A DNA stretch of 64,000 bases from Branchiibius sp. NY16-3462-2 (GTDB lineage Bacteria; Actinomycetota; Actinomycetes; Actinomycetales; Dermatophilaceae), in the NCBI RefSeq assembly GCF_001594145.1, contig NZ_LVCF01000043.1, positions 62,001 through 126,000 on the forward strand. Direction: 5' to 3'. The notes beneath the pieces are model-generated. The model worked only from the letters and a program-made list of their open reading frames with translations, was not told the DNA's origin and searched no databases. Shown here piece by piece: positions 43,091 to 52,043 of the stretch (position 1 is the first letter of the stretch; each line of letters opens with the position of its first letter). A program made the translations under genes and the position numbers.

Positions 43091-45520
43091 ATGCTGTCCG
43101 CAGTGGATCTGTATGAGCGCGCTGTCGAGCATGCACGGGCCGGACGCAATCGCGCCGCCCGGCGGGATCTCGATGCCGCGGCACGGCGAACCACGGACCG
43201 CGATCTGCTGGCCCGCGCGAAGATCACCGGTGCTTTTCTACAGGCCAACACCGACGTTCCCGCAGCGATCAGGACATTGGATGAGCTGCTCGCGGAGCCT
43301 GGGTTATCGTTCGAGACGTTAGTGCTCATCCATGCACAACGGGGCGGAATCCTCATCGAGACCGATGGTGAGCGCGCGCTGGTTAACCTGAACTTTGCCG
43401 CGGAACACCTCAGTCACGATCCCCTGCGGCTGATGGCAGTGCTGTTCAACCGGGGCTCCGTCTGGCTTCTGCGGGACGACCCACGACGAGCCAGCACCGA
43501 TTTCGACCGGGCGGCCGAGTTGGCAACTACCCACGGCTTGGAGTGGCACGCGGCGAACGCTCGATTCAACCAGGGCATGGCGTCGATGGCGGCTGGGGAC
43601 CTGGTGCACGCACTCCGTCTGATGGAGGACTCCCGGCCACTCATCGAACGCCAGTCGCCGGTACTGGCCGCCTCGGCCGAACTCCTGCGTGCAGAACTCC
43701 TGCTGTCGGCAGGATTGCCCGACGAAGGCACCGAGGTGCTGCGCACCTGTGTGACGAGCTTCGCCAGGCATCGGATGAGGACCGATCAGGCCGAGGCGGA
43801 GTACCTGCTGGCCCGCACCCTGGCGGACACTGATCCGAGAGAGGCAGTCCGACTCGCCCGGCGAGCGGCGGCACGGTTCCGTCGGCTGGGTGGCAAGAAC
43901 TACGCCGACCGCGCCGATGCCCTGGCCCTGGCAACGTCGCTGAACAGCCGTCGCAAGGACACGGCCAGCGTGCGCGGTGCCGAAGAACTGCTGGACCGCC
44001 TCGAGAGTGACGATCTCACGAGCGCTCGCGACCAACTGCGACTGGCGTTGGAATTGCATCACGTCCGCGCCGGCCGACCGTGGCCACGCACCCCGGATCT
44101 ACCGGATTCGGCACCCCTCGTCTCCCGTCTGGCCGAGGCCGAGGTGCGCGTCGAGATCGCGAAACTGACCGGCAACACAGACGAGGCCCTTGACCGCGCG
44201 CGGGCATCGGTCGAGTTGCTGCGCGCCTGGCAAGGCACGACGGACAGTCCGGAACTGCGCTCCAGCCTGGCAATGCACGGTTATCGCATCATCGAACACG
44301 CCGCATCTGTCGCTATGTCCGGCGGTGACGTTAGCGACGTTTTCGAGTGGTCGGAACGCTCGCGCGGATTCGTCGTCGGCAACGTAGAAGTCGGCGGTAC
44401 CGAGTCCGACGAGGTGGAACCCGCGGAGTTGGAAGCGCTGCGTGGGGTACTCGCAGGCAGCGCCGGCCATGACACACCCGAGGTCGTTCAGCTGCGTGAC
44501 CGGGTGCGTCGACGCCAGTGGGCGCGGGAACGCATCTCGCGCGTCGGGATCGACATCGTCGACATCGAGCACACCCAGCGTGCCCTCGAGGAGCGCGACG
44601 CCACCCTCGTTGCGTACCTATCGGACCCCACCGAGGTCAGTGCCGTCGTGATTGGCGGCAGCGGAGCCCATGTTGTCCCCATCGGCAGCCGGTCCGCGAT
44701 CCGCGCTGCGCTCGCCGGGCTTCAAGCCGACCTGGACATGACCTCGGCCGAACTGCGCCCCGGCCTCAGTGACGCCGTCCGACGCAGCCTGCGAGCCCGC
44801 CTGAGCGCACTCAGCAAACGCATCTGGTCGCCGCTTGAGTCCTACGTCGGCACCCGGCGGGTGGCAGTGAGCGCACCGGCCGCACTGGCCGCAGTGCCGT
44901 GGAATCTCCTTGCACCGCTGCAGGATCGGTCTATTTCGGTAGTCACCAGTGCAACGCACTGGATGCACCACGCCGGAGCCATGGACCCGATACGGAAAGT
45001 CGGTTTCATCGCCGGCCCCAATGTGCCTCGTGCAGACACCGAGATCGAGCACGCCGCGAAGCAATGGCCAGGGGCCACAGTCCTCGAGGGTCCTGAAGCA
45101 ACGACCGCCAACGTTCGCACGCTCGCCAGGGAAACCGATCTTCTGCACGTCGCGGCACACGGTCGGCACACCCCCGGCAACCCGATGTTCTCCGGGCTGG
45201 AACTACTCGACGGCCCCTGGTTCGGCCACGACGTCGCCGAGTTGACCATGGTGCCATCGGTCGTCGTACTCTCCGCCTGCGAGCTGGGCCGCTCCACGGC
45301 CCGGTGGGGCGAGGAGACGATCGGGATGGCGCGGGCCTGGCTGCACTCCGGCGTGCGCTGTGTGATCGCAGCGCCCTGCACGGTCAACGACGCCGCCACC
45401 AGCGACTACCTTGCCGCCGTCCACTCCGGGCTGGCCAGCGGCCTGGCGCCGTCCGACGCACTGCTCGCGGCCGGGCCGGACGAGCGGGCGCCGTTCCTGG
45501 CGTTCGGCGCCGGGTTCTGA
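43091..45520 (+). CDS. TPR-repeat CHAT-domain protease
   Basis: An 809-residue soluble protein. About 1-450 are helical repeats of TPR type (NRAARRDLDAAARR, LLRDDPRRASTDFDRAAEL). The C-terminal CHAT domain, a caspase/separase-like cysteine protease, has its histidine at about 690 (HVAAHGRH) and cysteine at about 730 (VVLSACELGRS), so it looks active. ATG 43091 is supported by GACGAG upstream. It closes the module. CHAT proteases with sensor repeats often act in prokaryotic immunity or controlled cell death; here the sigma factor and subtilase suggest a regulated cascade. It ends 7 nt from the convergent DUF2469 gene. Confidence 0.88.
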   Translation: MLSAVDLYERAVEHARAGRNRAARRDLDAAARRTTDRDLLARAKITGAFLQANTDVPAAIRTLDELLAEPGLSFETLVLIHAQRGGILIETDGERALVNLNFAAEHLSHDPLRLMAVLFNRGSVWLLRDDPRRASTDFDRAAELATTHGLEWHAANARFNQGMASMAAGDLVHALRLMEDSRPLIERQSPVLAASAELLRAELLLSAGLPDEGTEVLRTCVTSFARHRMRTDQAEAEYLLARTLADTDPREAVRLARRAAARFRRLGGKNYADRADALALATSLNSRRKDTASVRGAEELLDRLESDDLTSARDQLRLALELHHVRAGRPWPRTPDLPDSAPLVSRLAEAEVRVEIAKLTGNTDEALDRARASVELLRAWQGTTDSPELRSSLAMHGYRIIEHAASVAMSGGDVSDVFEWSERSRGFVVGNVEVGGTESDEVEPAELEALRGVLAGSAGHDTPEVVQLRDRVRRRQWARERISRVGIDIVDIEHTQRALEERDATLVAYLSDPTEVSAVVIGGSGAHVVPIGSRSAIRAALAGLQADLDMTSAELRPGLSDAVRRSLRARLSALSKRIWSPLESYVGTRRVAVSAPAALAAVPWNLLAPLQDRSISVVTSATHWMHHAGAMDPIRKVGFIAGPNVPRADTEIEHAAKQWPGATVLEGPEATTANVRTLARETDLLHVAAHGRHTPGNPMFSGLELLDGPWFGHDVAELTMVPSVVVLSACELGRSTARWGEETIGMARAWLHSGVRCVIAAPCTVNDAATSDYLAAVHSGLASGLAPSDALLAAGPDERAPFLAFGAGF

Positions 45521-45527
45521 AAGGCGA

Positions 45528-45836
45528 TTACGCCTCCGGCATCTCCATCTCGCGCGCCGGCAACTCCTCGACGTTCACGTCTTTGAAGGTGAGCACGCGC
45601 ACCTTCTTCACGAAGCGCGCGGGACGGTAGACGTCCCACACCCACGCGTCGTTCATCCGCACGTCGAAGAACACCTCGGCGCCCTCGCCACGCACTAGTA
45701 CGTCGACGTCGTTGCACAGGTAGAACCGGCGCTCGGTCTCCACCACATGGCTGAACAGGCCGACCACGTCGCGGTATTCGCGATACAGAGCAAGCTCCTG
45801 CTCCGTCTCATAACGTTCCAGATCCTCGGCGCTCAT
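45528..45836 (-). CDS. DUF2469 protein (Rv2901c-like)
   Basis: A 102-residue acidic protein of the actinobacterial DUF2469 family, found between rnhB and yraN. It starts MSAEDLERYETEQELALYREYRD split over two helices and has a conserved beta region (FFDVRMNDAWVWDVYRP). Function unknown. ATG overlaps the rnhB stop by one base. Confidence 0.9.
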   Translation of the reverse strand: MSAEDLERYETEQELALYREYRDVVGLFSHVVETERRFYLCNDVDVLVRGEGAEVFFDVRMNDAWVWDVYRPARFVKKVRVLTFKDVNVEELPAREMEMPEA

Positions 45837-46576
45837 CAGCTCACTCCTTCCAGATCCACGGCCGCGTCACCGGCAACAAAGCGGCGCCACGACCGCCGGT
45901 GCAACTCGCACGGGCCGTGCTCGTCCAACGCCGTCAGATGCTCGGGCGCGCTGTAACCCTTGTTCGCGGCCCACTGGTAGTGCGGGTACTGCTCGTGCAA
46001 CTCCGTGAGCATTCCGTCGCGCTCCACCTTCGCCAGCACACTGGCCGCTGCGACGGAAGAACACTTCATGTCCGCCTTGATCAGCGTGCGGACCGGCGGC
46101 AGGGTCGGCTGCGCCAGCTCGGCGAACAGCCCGACCCGTGCCGGATCGGTCAGCCAGTCGTGGTTGCCGTCCAGGATCACCAGATCCGGCCGGACCGGCA
46201 GCGCCGCGAGCGCGCGGGTGCCGGCGAGCCGAAGCGCAGCGATGATGCCGATCTGGTCGATCTCCGCCGCGGACGCATGCCCCACGGCGTACGCGAGCGC
46301 CCACCGCCGCACCCGCGGCACCATCGCCTCACGTGCCGCCGGCGTGAGCAGTTTGGAGTCCCGCACGCCCTGGGGCGCCGTACGACACGTCTCATCGATC
46401 ACGACGACACCGACGCTCACCGGACCGGCCAGGGCGCCGCGGCCCACCTCGTCCATCCCGGCCAGCAGCCGGTAGCCCTCCCGCTGCAGCGCCCGCTCGG
46501 TGCGCAGCGTGGGCACCTTGGAGGTTCCCGTACGCCGAGTGCGCACCGAGGTGCCCACCGCGCTACCGCTGGTCAC
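45836..46576 (-). CDS. rnhB: Ribonuclease HII
   Basis: A 246-residue enzyme that removes ribonucleotides from RNA-DNA hybrids. The DEDD acids appear in LLAGMDEVGRGALAGPV, RDSKLL, LVILDGNHDW and TLIKADMKCSSVAAAS. A 38-residue N-terminal extension precedes the catalytic core, so a later start is possible. It follows the signal peptidase genes in the conserved actinobacterial order. Confidence 0.93.
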   Translation of the reverse strand: MTSGSAVGTSVRTRRTGTSKVPTLRTERALQREGYRLLAGMDEVGRGALAGPVSVGVVVIDETCRTAPQGVRDSKLLTPAAREAMVPRVRRWALAYAVGHASAAEIDQIGIIAALRLAGTRALAALPVRPDLVILDGNHDWLTDPARVGLFAELAQPTLPPVRTLIKADMKCSSVAAASVLAKVERDGMLTELHEQYPHYQWAANKGYSAPEHLTALDEHGPCELHRRSWRRFVAGDAAVDLEGVS

Positions 46577-46586
46577 GGCGTACCGC

Positions 46587-47336
46587 TCATGGCGACGGGA
46601 CCTTCGCGAACACCTCGGGGTGCGAACCCACGGTCTGGATACGGTTCAACGGCCACGCGATGGCAACCACCTCACCGGTGATGTCGCTCATCGGCACCGA
46701 ACCGGTCTTGCCCGTGCCGTTGTCGTGGCCCCGCGAATCCCACGAGTCCCCCCGGTTGTCGCCCATCACCCACACCGAATTCGCTGGCACGGTGATGTCG
46801 AACTTCTGGCCGCTGGGCGCATTGCCCGGCTTCAGGTAGGACGACTCGTTGATCGCGACCCCGTTGATCTTCAGCGGTCCACCGGAGTCGGCGCACGTCG
46901 CGTCGCACACCACGTTGTCCCCCGGCAGGCCGATCAACCGCTTCACCACGTGATGACCACCGGCCGGCAGGATGCCCACCCACTCCAGGCCGTTCTTCAC
47001 GACCGCCTTGAGACCGGTGCTCTCCGGACCCATCTCGCCCCAGGAGGGCGGCGCTTCGAAGACGATCACGTCGCCGCGGTGCAACGGCGAATGCTGCGGC
47101 GTCAGTTTGCTGACCAGGATCCGGTCACCGACGTCGAGGGTGTTCTCCATCGACTCCGACGGGATCGAGAACGGCTGCACCAGGAACGTCTTGACCAGGA
47201 AGGACAGCGCCAGGGCAATGACGACGATGATGACGAGTTCACGCAGGAAGGAACCCCGGGACTTCTCCTTGCGACCGGTCTGAACCGGCGGTGCGGCGCC
47301 GGGCGGCAGTTGCTCGTCCGGTGGTGCGTCCGTCAT
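46587..47336 (-). CDS. lepB: Signal peptidase I, third tandem copy
   Basis: A 249-residue membrane-anchored serine protease that removes signal peptides. A Pro/Gly-rich cytosolic N-terminus precedes a membrane helix (about 32-52). The catalytic Ser is in FSIPSESMENTL and Lys in HVVKRLIGLPGD; the SGDNRGDSWDSRGH-type box D is VMGDNRGDSWDSRGH. ATG 47336 overlaps the stop of the upstream paralogue (ATGA). Confidence 0.92.
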   Translation of the reverse strand: MTDAPPDEQLPPGAAPPVQTGRKEKSRGSFLRELVIIVVIALALSFLVKTFLVQPFSIPSESMENTLDVGDRILVSKLTPQHSPLHRGDVIVFEAPPSWGEMGPESTGLKAVVKNGLEWVGILPAGGHHVVKRLIGLPGDNVVCDATCADSGGPLKINGVAINESSYLKPGNAPSGQKFDITVPANSVWVMGDNRGDSWDSRGHDNGTGKTGSVPMSDITGEVVAIAWPLNRIQTVGSHPEVFAKVPSP

Positions 47337-48046
47337 GGGCCAGACCCTTTCGATGCGACGTCGTAGATGTCAGGGTAATCCGACAGCGTGCCGATACGGT
47401 CCAGCGGCCAGATGACCACGATGGCCCGGCCGGTGACGTCGGAGATCGGCACTGACCCGGTGGCACCGGTGCCGTCGTCGTGGAAGCGCGAATCGGCGGA
47501 GTCACCGCGATGATCACCCATGACCCACACCGAGTCAGCGGGCACGGTGATGTTGAACTTCCTGCCGCTGGCGGCATCGCCCGGGTAGATCTGGGACTCC
47601 TTCAGCGGCGCGCCGTTGACGGTGATCTGACCAGCCGCGTTGCAGCACACCACGTGATCACCAGGCAGTCCGATGACCCTTTTGATCAGATGGTTGTCGC
47701 CCGCGGGATAAAGCCCGACGAATTCCAGCGCGTTCTGCACCGCCCCGCTCAGACCGGTGCGCTGCGGCGGGTCATCCTCGCCCTCCAGCCAACCGCCCGG
47801 GTCGGAGAAGACGATGACGTCGCCGCGGTTGATGTGCTGGAAACGGGGCGTCAGTTTGCTGACCAGGATGCGGTCACCGGGAATGAGCGTGTTCTCCATC
47901 GAGCCCGACGGGATCCAGAACGGCTGGACCAGAAAAGTCTTGATCAGCAACGACAAGATCACCGAACAGGCGACCACGATGAAAACCTCGCGCAGCCACC
48001 GCCACCCCGACCGCCTCGCGGCGGGGCGCATTTCCCCCGTTGTCAT
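47333..48046 (-). CDS. lepB: Signal peptidase I, second tandem copy
   Basis: A 237-residue paralogue. The membrane helix is at about 20-42. Catalytic Ser is in IPSGSMENTL, Lys in HLIKRVIGLPGD, and box D is VMGDHRGDSADSRFH, with His in place of the more usual Asn. The external part contains a VVCCNAAG cysteine pair. It lies 11 nt after the first copy and overlaps the next by 4 nt, so all three are co-expressed. Confidence 0.92.
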   Translation of the reverse strand: MTTGEMRPAARRSGWRWLREVFIVVACSVILSLLIKTFLVQPFWIPSGSMENTLIPGDRILVSKLTPRFQHINRGDVIVFSDPGGWLEGEDDPPQRTGLSGAVQNALEFVGLYPAGDNHLIKRVIGLPGDHVVCCNAAGQITVNGAPLKESQIYPGDAASGRKFNITVPADSVWVMGDHRGDSADSRFHDDGTGATGSVPISDVTGRAIVVIWPLDRIGTLSDYPDIYDVASKGSGP

Positions 48047-48057
48047 TCGTTAATCAC

Positions 48058-48687
48058 CTAGCGCAGTGTGCCCCACGAACCTAGGGGCCAGTACCGGAAG
48101 GTCACCGTTCCGATCACCTGGTCCTGCGGGACGGTGCCGCCACCGGGATCGCCGAGGTGCTCGCGGGAGTCGTCGCTGGCGATCCGGTTGTCCCCCATGA
48201 CGAAGATCCGGCCCGCGGGCACCCTGATGTCGAAGGAGGTGGCACTTGAACTCATCCCCGCTGGCAGATAGCTCTCGTTGACCGCGGTGCCGTTGACCAT
48301 CAGCACACCGTCGCTGCCGACCGTGAGGTGATCGCCGGGTAGTCCGATCACCCGCTTGACGTAGTCGGACTCCCCCACGCGCACGCCGAGCGCGGTCCCC
48401 ACCGAACGCACCGCTCCCGCCAGTCCACCGGGAGCAGCCGGCGCCTGCGAGAAGACACCGTCACCGTTGAACACAATCAGGTCGCCGCGGTGCAGGTCGT
48501 GCGCGCCGGGCTTCCACACCACGATGCGGTCACCCACGTGCAGGGTCGGGCTCATCGAGGCCGACGGCACGGTGAAGGTCTCCACGACCAGACCTCGTAA
48601 TACCACCAGCAGCAGCAGGCCGATCAGGAGGAACCAGGGCCACCGACGCCGTGGACGCGAAACGGGCAACGACGCGTCAGTAGACAC
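48058..48687 (-). CDS. lepB: Signal peptidase I, first tandem copy
   Basis: A 209-residue paralogue, the most divergent of the three. The membrane helix is at about 20-38; Ser is in TVPSASMSPTLHVGD, Lys in YVKRVIGLPGD, and box D reads VMGDNRIASDDSREH. GTG 48687 is chosen because a short basic N-terminus then precedes the helix. It is the first after rplS, 31 nt away. Several signal peptidases per genome are also known in Streptomyces. Confidence 0.88.
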   Translation of the reverse strand: MSTDASLPVSRPRRRWPWFLLIGLLLLVVLRGLVVETFTVPSASMSPTLHVGDRIVVWKPGAHDLHRGDLIVFNGDGVFSQAPAAPGGLAGAVRSVGTALGVRVGESDYVKRVIGLPGDHLTVGSDGVLMVNGTAVNESYLPAGMSSSATSFDIRVPAGRIFVMGDNRIASDDSREHLGDPGGGTVPQDQVIGTVTFRYWPLGSWGTLR

Positions 48688-48718
48688 GTCGCTGCCCGTA
48701 GCTGGAGTAGGCAGTGGC

Positions 48719-49081
48719 TCAGGCCTTGGCGGCCGGGGTCTCGCGCTTCTCCTTGATCTTGGCGGCCTTGCCGCGCAGGTCGCGCAGGTAGTACAGCTTG
48801 GCGCGACGGACGTCACCGCGGGTGACGACCTCGATCTTGTCGATGACCGGGGTGTGCAGCGGGAAGGTGCGCTCCACGCCGACGCCGAAGCTGACCTTGC
48901 GGACGGTGAAGGTCTCACCGATGCCACCACCGTGACGGCGGATGACAACACCCTGGAAGGCCTGCACACGGGAGCGGTTGCCTTCAATAACCTTCACGTG
49001 CACCTTGACGGTGTCACCGGCGCGGAAGTCGGGCAGGTCGGACTTCAGGCTCTGTGCGTCGAGTTCGTCGAACTTCTGCAT
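48719..49081 (-). CDS. rplS: 50S ribosomal protein L19
   Basis: A 120-residue ribosomal protein with the family core (FRAGDTVKVHVKVIEGNRSR, QAFQGVVIRRHGGGIGETF, ERTFPLHTPVID) and a basic C-terminus. L19 sits at the 30S-50S interface. The 144-nt spacer before it (49082-49225) should contain its promoter, but no clear leader structure was identified. The gene heads the lepB-rnhB operon. Confidence 0.97.
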   Translation of the reverse strand: MQKFDELDAQSLKSDLPDFRAGDTVKVHVKVIEGNRSRVQAFQGVVIRRHGGGIGETFTVRKVSFGVGVERTFPLHTPVIDKIEVVTRGDVRRAKLYYLRDLRGKAAKIKEKRETPAAKA

Positions 49082-49225
49082 GAGGTACTACTTCCTTGCG
49101 GCGCCACAGGTCGCACGCGATCGATCATCGAGATGTCGGAGTAGTCCGCTGACCGCATGAACTCACGTTCACTCCCCCTGTGGCGGGGGTCAGGTATCCG
49201 GACGTACCGGTCAATTCTGCCAGTA

Positions 49226-50101
49226 TCAGCCCGCATCCGCGAAATCGCGGTCGAGCAGCAGCATGCGTTCCTCGATGGTGGCCGGCACCTGCGTCAGCTC
49301 GGCGCTGACTCCCGCATCACGCAGCACTTCCCGGACCCGGTCCGGTGCGGCCGCGACGACCCGCACCGCGCGCCCGTCCAGGGTGGCAGCCAATCCGGCG
49401 TCGCTGAGCGCCGCGAACGCCCGGGTCCAGTCAGCACATCGGACCGCGACCGCCGTGGTTCCGTCGATGATGTCCGACTCCGTGCCGTGGGCCACCAACC
49501 GACCGCGGGACATCAACAGCAGCCGGTCACACTGCTGCGCCTCCTGCATGTAGTGCGTTGTCACCAGCACCCCGACGCCGGCGTCGGACTGGTCGCGGAT
49601 CGTGTCCCACAAGCGGGCGCGGGCCAACGCATCCACCCCCGAGGTCGGCTCGTCCAACAGCACCGCCGCCGGATCGTGCGACAACGCGGCAGCGAACGCA
49701 GCCCGGCGCTGGGCACCGAGTGGTAGCTGCCCGACCAGCCGATCGGCGTACGGCGCCAACTCCTTGTGCAGCACCGGCACCGGGGTGCCATAGGCCCGGG
49801 CCACGAAAGCCAGGTTCTCTCGCACCGTCAGATCCCGGTAAAGCCCGAGGCTCTGCGGCACGTACCCGATCGAGCGACGGCGCTCGCGGGTCGGTGGACC
49901 GCCCAGCAGGCGCACCGACCCGGAACTGACCGGCAAGAGCCCGAGCAGCATTCGCATCACGGTGGTCTTGCCGGCACCGTTGGCGCCCAGCAGGCCCACC
50001 ACCTCACCGGCACGCACCTGCAGGGACACGGAGTCGACCGCGGTGAAGTCACCGAACCGGCGGGTCACCTGATCTGCCGACAGCACGATCCGGGCGCTCA
50101 C
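49226..50101 (-). CDS. ABC exporter ATPase, second
   Basis: A 291-residue ATPase with Walker A (LLGANGAGKTTVMRML), the modified signature LPLGAQRRAAFAAAL in place of LSGGQ, and Walker B AAVLLDEPTSGVD. The weak signature suggests an asymmetric pair with the neighbouring ATPase, which has a normal LSGGM. GTG 50101 overlaps the upstream stop. Together with that ATPase and the ABC-2 permease it forms an exporter, probably for a drug, lipid or peptide. Confidence 0.88.
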   Translation of the reverse strand: MSARIVLSADQVTRRFGDFTAVDSVSLQVRAGEVVGLLGANGAGKTTVMRMLLGLLPVSSGSVRLLGGPPTRERRRSIGYVPQSLGLYRDLTVRENLAFVARAYGTPVPVLHKELAPYADRLVGQLPLGAQRRAAFAAALSHDPAAVLLDEPTSGVDALARARLWDTIRDQSDAGVGVLVTTHYMQEAQQCDRLLLMSRGRLVAHGTESDIIDGTTAVAVRCADWTRAFAALSDAGLAATLDGRAVRVVAAAPDRVREVLRDAGVSAELTQVPATIEERMLLLDRDFADAG

Positions 50102-50925
50102 GCCGACACCTTCGCCTGTTCACGCTGCAAGGACAGCGCGATCACGATGTCCTCCAGGTCCGGGTCGATCACGGTGGAGCCGGCTGGCGGCCCCTCGCCC
50201 GCAGGCCAGTATTCGTGCCGCTGCCGCCCGCGCCGCCACGACCATGGCCCGCGAACGGCCGTGGTCGCGGACGTCACCGTGCCCTCGAACCCGGCCCGCA
50301 CCTCGTCGTACGTGCCCTGCACCAGCACCCGTCCCTCATCCAGGATGACCAGGTGACCCGCGCGCTCGGCCTCATCGAGATAGGTCGTCGACATCAGGAC
50401 CGCAGCGCCGTCCGCGGCGCAGCGGGAGATCATCCGCCACAGGTCGATCCGGCTGACCGGATCGACGCCGGTACTCGGCTCGTCCAGGACGACGAGCGAG
50501 GGATCGTGCACGATCGCCATCGCGAAGCCCAGTTTGCGTCGCATCCCACCGGACAGGTCCCGCGCGAGCCGGTCCGGGACGTCGGCCAGGCCCGCGGCGG
50601 TGAGCATGCGCGTACGTCGATCGGCCCGTTGGCTGCCTGCCATTCCGTAGACGTCGGCAGCGAAGTCGAGGTTCTCAGCGACACTCAGATTCGCCCAGCT
50701 GCCGGCGGTGGCCGGCAGGTAGCCGATCTGCGCCTTACCGGGCGCGGACACGGTTCCCGCGGTAGGGATGACCTCCCGGACCAGCGTTCGCAGCAGCGTG
50801 GTCTTGCCGGCACCATCGCCACCGACCACGGCGACCACAGTGCCTTCCGGGACCTTCACGGTGACGTTCTGCAGGGCAACGGTGTCTGCGAACTGCACTG
50901 TCACGTCGACCAATTCGGCGCTCAT
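50098..50925 (-). CDS. ABC exporter ATPase, first
   Basis: A 275-residue ATPase with Walker A (VVGGDGAGKTTLLRTL), signature DLSGGMRRKLGFAMA and Walker B SLVVLDEPSTGVD, all intact. It resembles the DrrA/CcmA-type exporter ATPases. ATG 50925 overlaps the permease stop (ATGA). The paired ATPase genes and one permease recall the YbhF-YbhS/R layout, where one ATPase protein has two halves. Confidence 0.9.
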   Translation of the reverse strand: MSAELVDVTVQFADTVALQNVTVKVPEGTVVAVVGGDGAGKTTLLRTLVREVIPTAGTVSAPGKAQIGYLPATAGSWANLSVAENLDFAADVYGMAGSQRADRRTRMLTAAGLADVPDRLARDLSGGMRRKLGFAMAIVHDPSLVVLDEPSTGVDPVSRIDLWRMISRCAADGAAVLMSTTYLDEAERAGHLVILDEGRVLVQGTYDEVRAGFEGTVTSATTAVRGPWSWRRGRQRHEYWPAGEGPPAGSTVIDPDLEDIVIALSLQREQAKVSA

Positions 50926-51968
50926 GAGGTCACCGCCCCGGCTGGCTGCTTGTCGGCTTTGCGCTCAGGCGCGAGGTCCCGTCGGAACCGCAGGGTGGCC
51001 GCACTGAACACCAGGACGGCCATGACCGCCAGCACCAGGAACGGCAGCCAGAGCGAGGTGATCGAGGCTCCGCGCAGCATCACGCCCCGCGAGATCATCG
51101 TGAAGTAGGTCAGTGGCAGCAGATAGCCGATCCACCGGACACCCGCCGCCATCGCCTCCAGCGGGAAGATCATGCCGGACAACAGGATCTGCGGCATCAG
51201 GAAGAAGATGGCGGTCTGGATCGCCTGCCCGGAGTTCTGCGAGATGGTCGAGATGAAGACACCGATCCCGAGGACGACGAAGAGGAAGAGTGCGGCGCCG
51301 AGCGCGAAGACAAGAACGTTGCCGTTGAAGGGAACTCCGAACAGCCACACTCCCAGGACCGTCACGATGATCATGTCGACGGCACCGAGGATGAAGTACG
51401 GCGTGATCTTGCCCAGGATGATCGAGCTGGGCCTGATCGGCATGACCGCCAACTGCTCCAGGGTGCCGGCCTCGCGCTCGCGGACCAACCCGATGCTGGT
51501 GATGATGGTGCCGATAAAGGTCAGGATGAGCCCGATGATGGCCGGGATCATCACCCACGAGGTCTTCAGGTCCGGGTTGAAGAGCACGTGCACCGAGACC
51601 TTGTCGCCCAACGCATTGAGGCGTCCGACCGTCGACTGCGCAGCGAACAGGTTGGAGCCATCGACGTAGACCTGCGGCTTGCCACTGTCGGCGACGAAGA
51701 CCACGTCAACCGAGTCGTCCCGCAACAGGTTTCGCGCCTGCTCAGCCCCTCCGGACGACTCGGTCTTGCTGATTTCGAAGAAGTCCGGCAGTGCGCTGCT
51801 CACCTGCTGGGACTGCGAACCGATCACCGCCGTATGCACGGACGTGACGTAGAAGTTGGCCGCATAACCGAAGACCACGAGGAGCAGCAGCGGCAGCGCC
51901 ACGATGAGGCCGACGGTCCGCTTGTCACGGAACAACTCGCGGAACTCCTTGCGGATCATCGCTCTCAT
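50922..51968 (-). CDS. ABC-2 type exporter permease
   Basis: A 348-residue membrane protein, YbhS/R-like. It has one helix near the N-terminus (about 20-40), a large extracytoplasmic domain to about 165 and five helices after that, with VREREAGTLEQLAVMPI in the usual cytosolic loop. ATG 51968 is preferred; the longer frame to 52007 would place its start inside the TetR-type operator. It is first in the exporter operon and is divergent from tetR. Confidence 0.88.
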   Translation of the reverse strand: MRAMIRKEFRELFRDKRTVGLIVALPLLLLVVFGYAANFYVTSVHTAVIGSQSQQVSSALPDFFEISKTESSGGAEQARNLLRDDSVDVVFVADSGKPQVYVDGSNLFAAQSTVGRLNALGDKVSVHVLFNPDLKTSWVMIPAIIGLILTFIGTIITSIGLVREREAGTLEQLAVMPIRPSSIILGKITPYFILGAVDMIIVTVLGVWLFGVPFNGNVLVFALGAALFLFVVLGIGVFISTISQNSGQAIQTAIFFLMPQILLSGMIFPLEAMAAGVRWIGYLLPLTYFTMISRGVMLRGASITSLWLPFLVLAVMAVLVFSAATLRFRRDLAPERKADKQPAGAVTS

Positions 51969-52000
51969 ACTCTTCACCGTACGAGCATCGGCCGACTTAT

Positions 52001-52037
52001 TCAACACTTGTTGATTAGTTGCCGATGGGGCTACTCT
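52001..52037 (+). promoter_or_regulatory. TetR-type operator and tetR promoter
   Basis: TCAACACTTGTTGA (52001-52014) is a perfect 14-nt palindrome between the divergent permease and tetR genes. TTGTTG (52008-52013), an 18-nt spacer and TACTCT (52032-52037) form the tetR promoter, so the operator covers the -35. TACTCT is 6 nt before GTG 52044, which implies a leaderless mRNA. Confidence 0.7.
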
Positions 52038-52043
52038 CCAGGG

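Noticed and set aside
49082..49225. Ribosomal protein leader RNA before rplS
   Set aside because: I could not find a convincing conserved stem set by eye; a covariance search would be needed.
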